DNA of 64,000 bases from Arenimonas sp049195245. GTDB taxonomy: Bacteria > Pseudomonadota > Gammaproteobacteria > Xanthomonadales > Xanthomonadaceae. The position numbers were made by a program, and so were the translations under genes. Positions 62,648-64,000 of this stretch are shown here, piece after piece; the first letter of the stretch is position 1; every line of letters begins with the position of its first letter. Where the stretch lies: assembly GCF_049195245.1 (NCBI RefSeq), contig NZ_JBMIRR010000027.1:248001-312000 (forward strand). The letters run 5' to 3'. The notes beneath the pieces are model-generated. The model saw only the letters and a list, made by a program, of their open reading frames with translations, was not told the origin of the DNA and made no database searches.

Positions 62648-64000
62648 TTAACGGACAACCTCGTCAAGCAGGCCCGCTTGACGAACTTCTACTTCGCCAA
62701 GAAAGCTCTCCATAGCGTCTCGCTGGTCCTCAAGAAACGGCGCATCTTTTACTTTTGAATAGAGGTTCAGGAGCCGCTTTTCGGCGCGCCGAAGAATGGT
62801 GTCATAGAGCATAGGTGCAATCTTTACGCAGTCTCCTTCGGTGCGCGGCTCCGCCTCTCCAGGTTCGATTCGATCGCCAAGAATGAAGGCATCCACCTTG
62901 GTTGTTGCTGAAAGGTATCCCTTGTTCCGTAGCTCTTTAACATACTTCCACACCTGCTCTTTCTCTTTCGATCCGAGCGCAAGGTCAGTCGTTTTCAAAT
63001 CTACAATAACTAAATGAGCGATCCCATTTTCGTTCGATTGTTCATCATAGGAAGATCGGGCATATAGTCCGATGCTGCTGTCATCGCGAACTACGAAATC
63101 AGGGCGGTTCCTGCTTCCGCGGCCATTCTTGTCGCCAAATATTGTCTGAATGACCTTCGTCATTCCTTGATTTGAGGTGAACTCAATAGATTCAAACTCC
63201 GCTCCGAACATCCAGAGCCCCTTATTGAACAGCGGTTGAAGTTCATGCACCTCATCAACGCCAGGGATGTCTAGTTTCTGCTTGAGCTCATCAATCAGGC
63301 GAAGGCGAGTTTGAATCTCATCCAAAACGATTTTCGCCAATCCAATCGTCCAGTTTCGGAGGATTTCGTTGAGGGCGTCGTAGTCGTCCGGGGTTTGGCT
63401 ATGAAGAGCTTCGAGAAGGCCGTAGAGCGACTGACTTTTTTCGAGCTTAGTGAGGATCGTGGTTAGTTGAATGATTTCCTGTTCGCCGAAGTTAGGACAG
63501 TTATCTACGACCTCATTGACGAACGAGGCGACGCGGTCTTTGCTCAGCGGCGGCAGGGCATTCAATGACGATCCCACCCGATCAAATACACTCGAGCGTT
63601 TTCCTTCGCGCGCGCTCCGGTTGGTGTCTTCGATTAGCTCCCGAATGCGCTGTTGAACTTGAGGCTGCACGAGCTTCCACGTTGGGTTGTTCTCGTCGAA
63701 TCCTGACCAGTCAGCTTTGACGGCGTTCGAGTCATTCAAAAAGTCCGCTTCCACGATAAACGTGAATCGCTTTGCTTCCGATGTTCTGCCGTCCAGAACC
63801 CGTTCTACGTCGCTACCTCTCCATCCGAAATCGCCAACCGCACGGCGTTGGACCCACCACGCAATCCCATGTTGCTTGGTGGTCTTGTCTGCTTTGCGCG
63901 TGTCAATGTGGTGGATCGTGATATTGCCCGCGCCGGGAATGTGCATCTGCGTTGTAAGTAGAGACTGGCGCGAGATATCAGAAAAAGAAATCAGCCGATC
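62648..64000 (-). CDS. Large protein with Shedu-like nuclease C-terminus (5' end beyond window)
   Basis: At least 450 residues; the frame stays open to the window edge (18 more codons before the first Met at 63946), so the true start is outside. The visible N-terminal part (KTTKQHGIAWWVQRRAVGDF) resembles the later segment of HSP90/GHKL-like ATPase proteins. The C-terminal part has a Shedu/DUF4263-type nuclease core: NRPDFVVRDD, then HLVIVDLKTTDL about 25 residues on (PD...D-x-K), then EQVWKYVKELRNKG. An ATPase-nuclease defence protein is plausible. Visibly AT-richer than most of the window. Confidence 0.65.
   Translation of the reverse strand, partial: DRLISFSDISRQSLLTTQMHIPGAGNITIHHIDTRKADKTTKQHGIAWWVQRRAVGDFGWRGSDVERVLDGRTSEAKRFTFIVEADFLNDSNAVKADWSGFDENNPTWKLVQPQVQQRIRELIEDTNRSAREGKRSSVFDRVGSSLNALPPLSKDRVASFVNEVVDNCPNFGEQEIIQLTTILTKLEKSQSLYGLLEALHSQTPDDYDALNEILRNWTIGLAKIVLDEIQTRLRLIDELKQKLDIPGVDEVHELQPLFNKGLWMFGAEFESIEFTSNQGMTKVIQTIFGDKNGRGSRNRPDFVVRDDSSIGLYARSSYDEQSNENGIAHLVIVDLKTTDLALGSKEKEQVWKYVKELRNKGYLSATTKVDAFILGDRIEPGEAEPRTEGDCVKIAPMLYDTILRRAEKRLLNLYSKVKDAPFLEDQRDAMESFLGEVEVRQAGLLDEVVR

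Overview
The window carries one host landmark, the 5' end of mutS at the extreme left on the minus strand. Its N-terminal protein sequence reads like Xanthomonadaceae (Lysobacter/Luteimonas/Xanthomonas-type) MutS. Directly next to it, a tyrosine recombinase reads inward and opens a high-GC block of about 63 kb made almost entirely of accessory genes. I read this as one end, and most of the body, of an integrative conjugative or mobilizable element inserted just upstream of mutS. I found no second attachment site, and the last gene runs off the right edge, so the element probably continues past the window.

Layout: (1) 0.4-3.8 kb: integrase and two paralogous HTH/coiled-coil proteins. (2) 3.8-8.4 kb: a replication-like module with two tandem methyltransferase-fold proteins that lack the catalytic (N/D)PP motif, a block of twelve CTGCTGG-type repeats with a perfect 26-bp inverted repeat, a small basic protein and an SF3/D5-type helicase. 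(3) 8.4-17.7 kb: cargo, including a RadC fragment, an SRAP/YedK protein, ankyrin proteins, a PD-(D/E)XK protein, an HNH nuclease and a broken HNH copy. (4) 17.8-27.8 kb: likely defence and anti-defence genes: a HEPN-like plus Abi_C pair, a HIRAN protein, a GIY-YIG protein, an ArdC operon and a BcgI-like restriction-modification pair in GC-poorer DNA. (5) 27.9-33.4 kb: short operons of tiny membrane proteins and ribbon-helix-helix-like proteins, each behind a repeated promoter cassette. (6) 33.4-37.0 kb, minus strand: a minimal chaperone-usher cluster (SCPU pilin, chaperone, usher) facing a type IV prepilin-like gene. (7) 37.3-41.4 kb: small genes, then ParA and a putative partner, then a degenerate HNH protein. 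(8) 42.0-53.5 kb: transfer-related operon(s): glycine-zipper and proline-rich membrane proteins, a 995-residue membrane ATPase, a coiled-coil protein, a lipoprotein, an L,D-transpeptidase-like protein, a small TrwA-like protein, a TrwB/TraD coupling protein and an Xre regulator. (9) 54.2-64 kb: a SEC-C/nuclease protein, a NYN nuclease overlapping a MOBF (TrwC-type) relaxase-helicase, a PIN protein, a GIY-YIG/secreted-protein operon, and a partial protein with a Shedu-like nuclease end.

The relaxase, coupling protein, partition genes, antirestriction gene and possible origin make this a credible self-maintaining mobile element. No VirB4 or other mating-channel genes are visible, so either they lie outside the window or the element borrows a channel. 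The least expected signal is regulatory. At least ten promoters across the element share the same -35-like box (TTGACG or TTGCCA) with a 16-bp gap to the -10. Several carry a downstream palindrome, TGTGTAGG-N5-CCTACACA or a close variant, and three share an upstream CTGCAG-N5-CTGCAG block at fixed distance. This looks like a single element-wide regulon whose regulator I could not identify.
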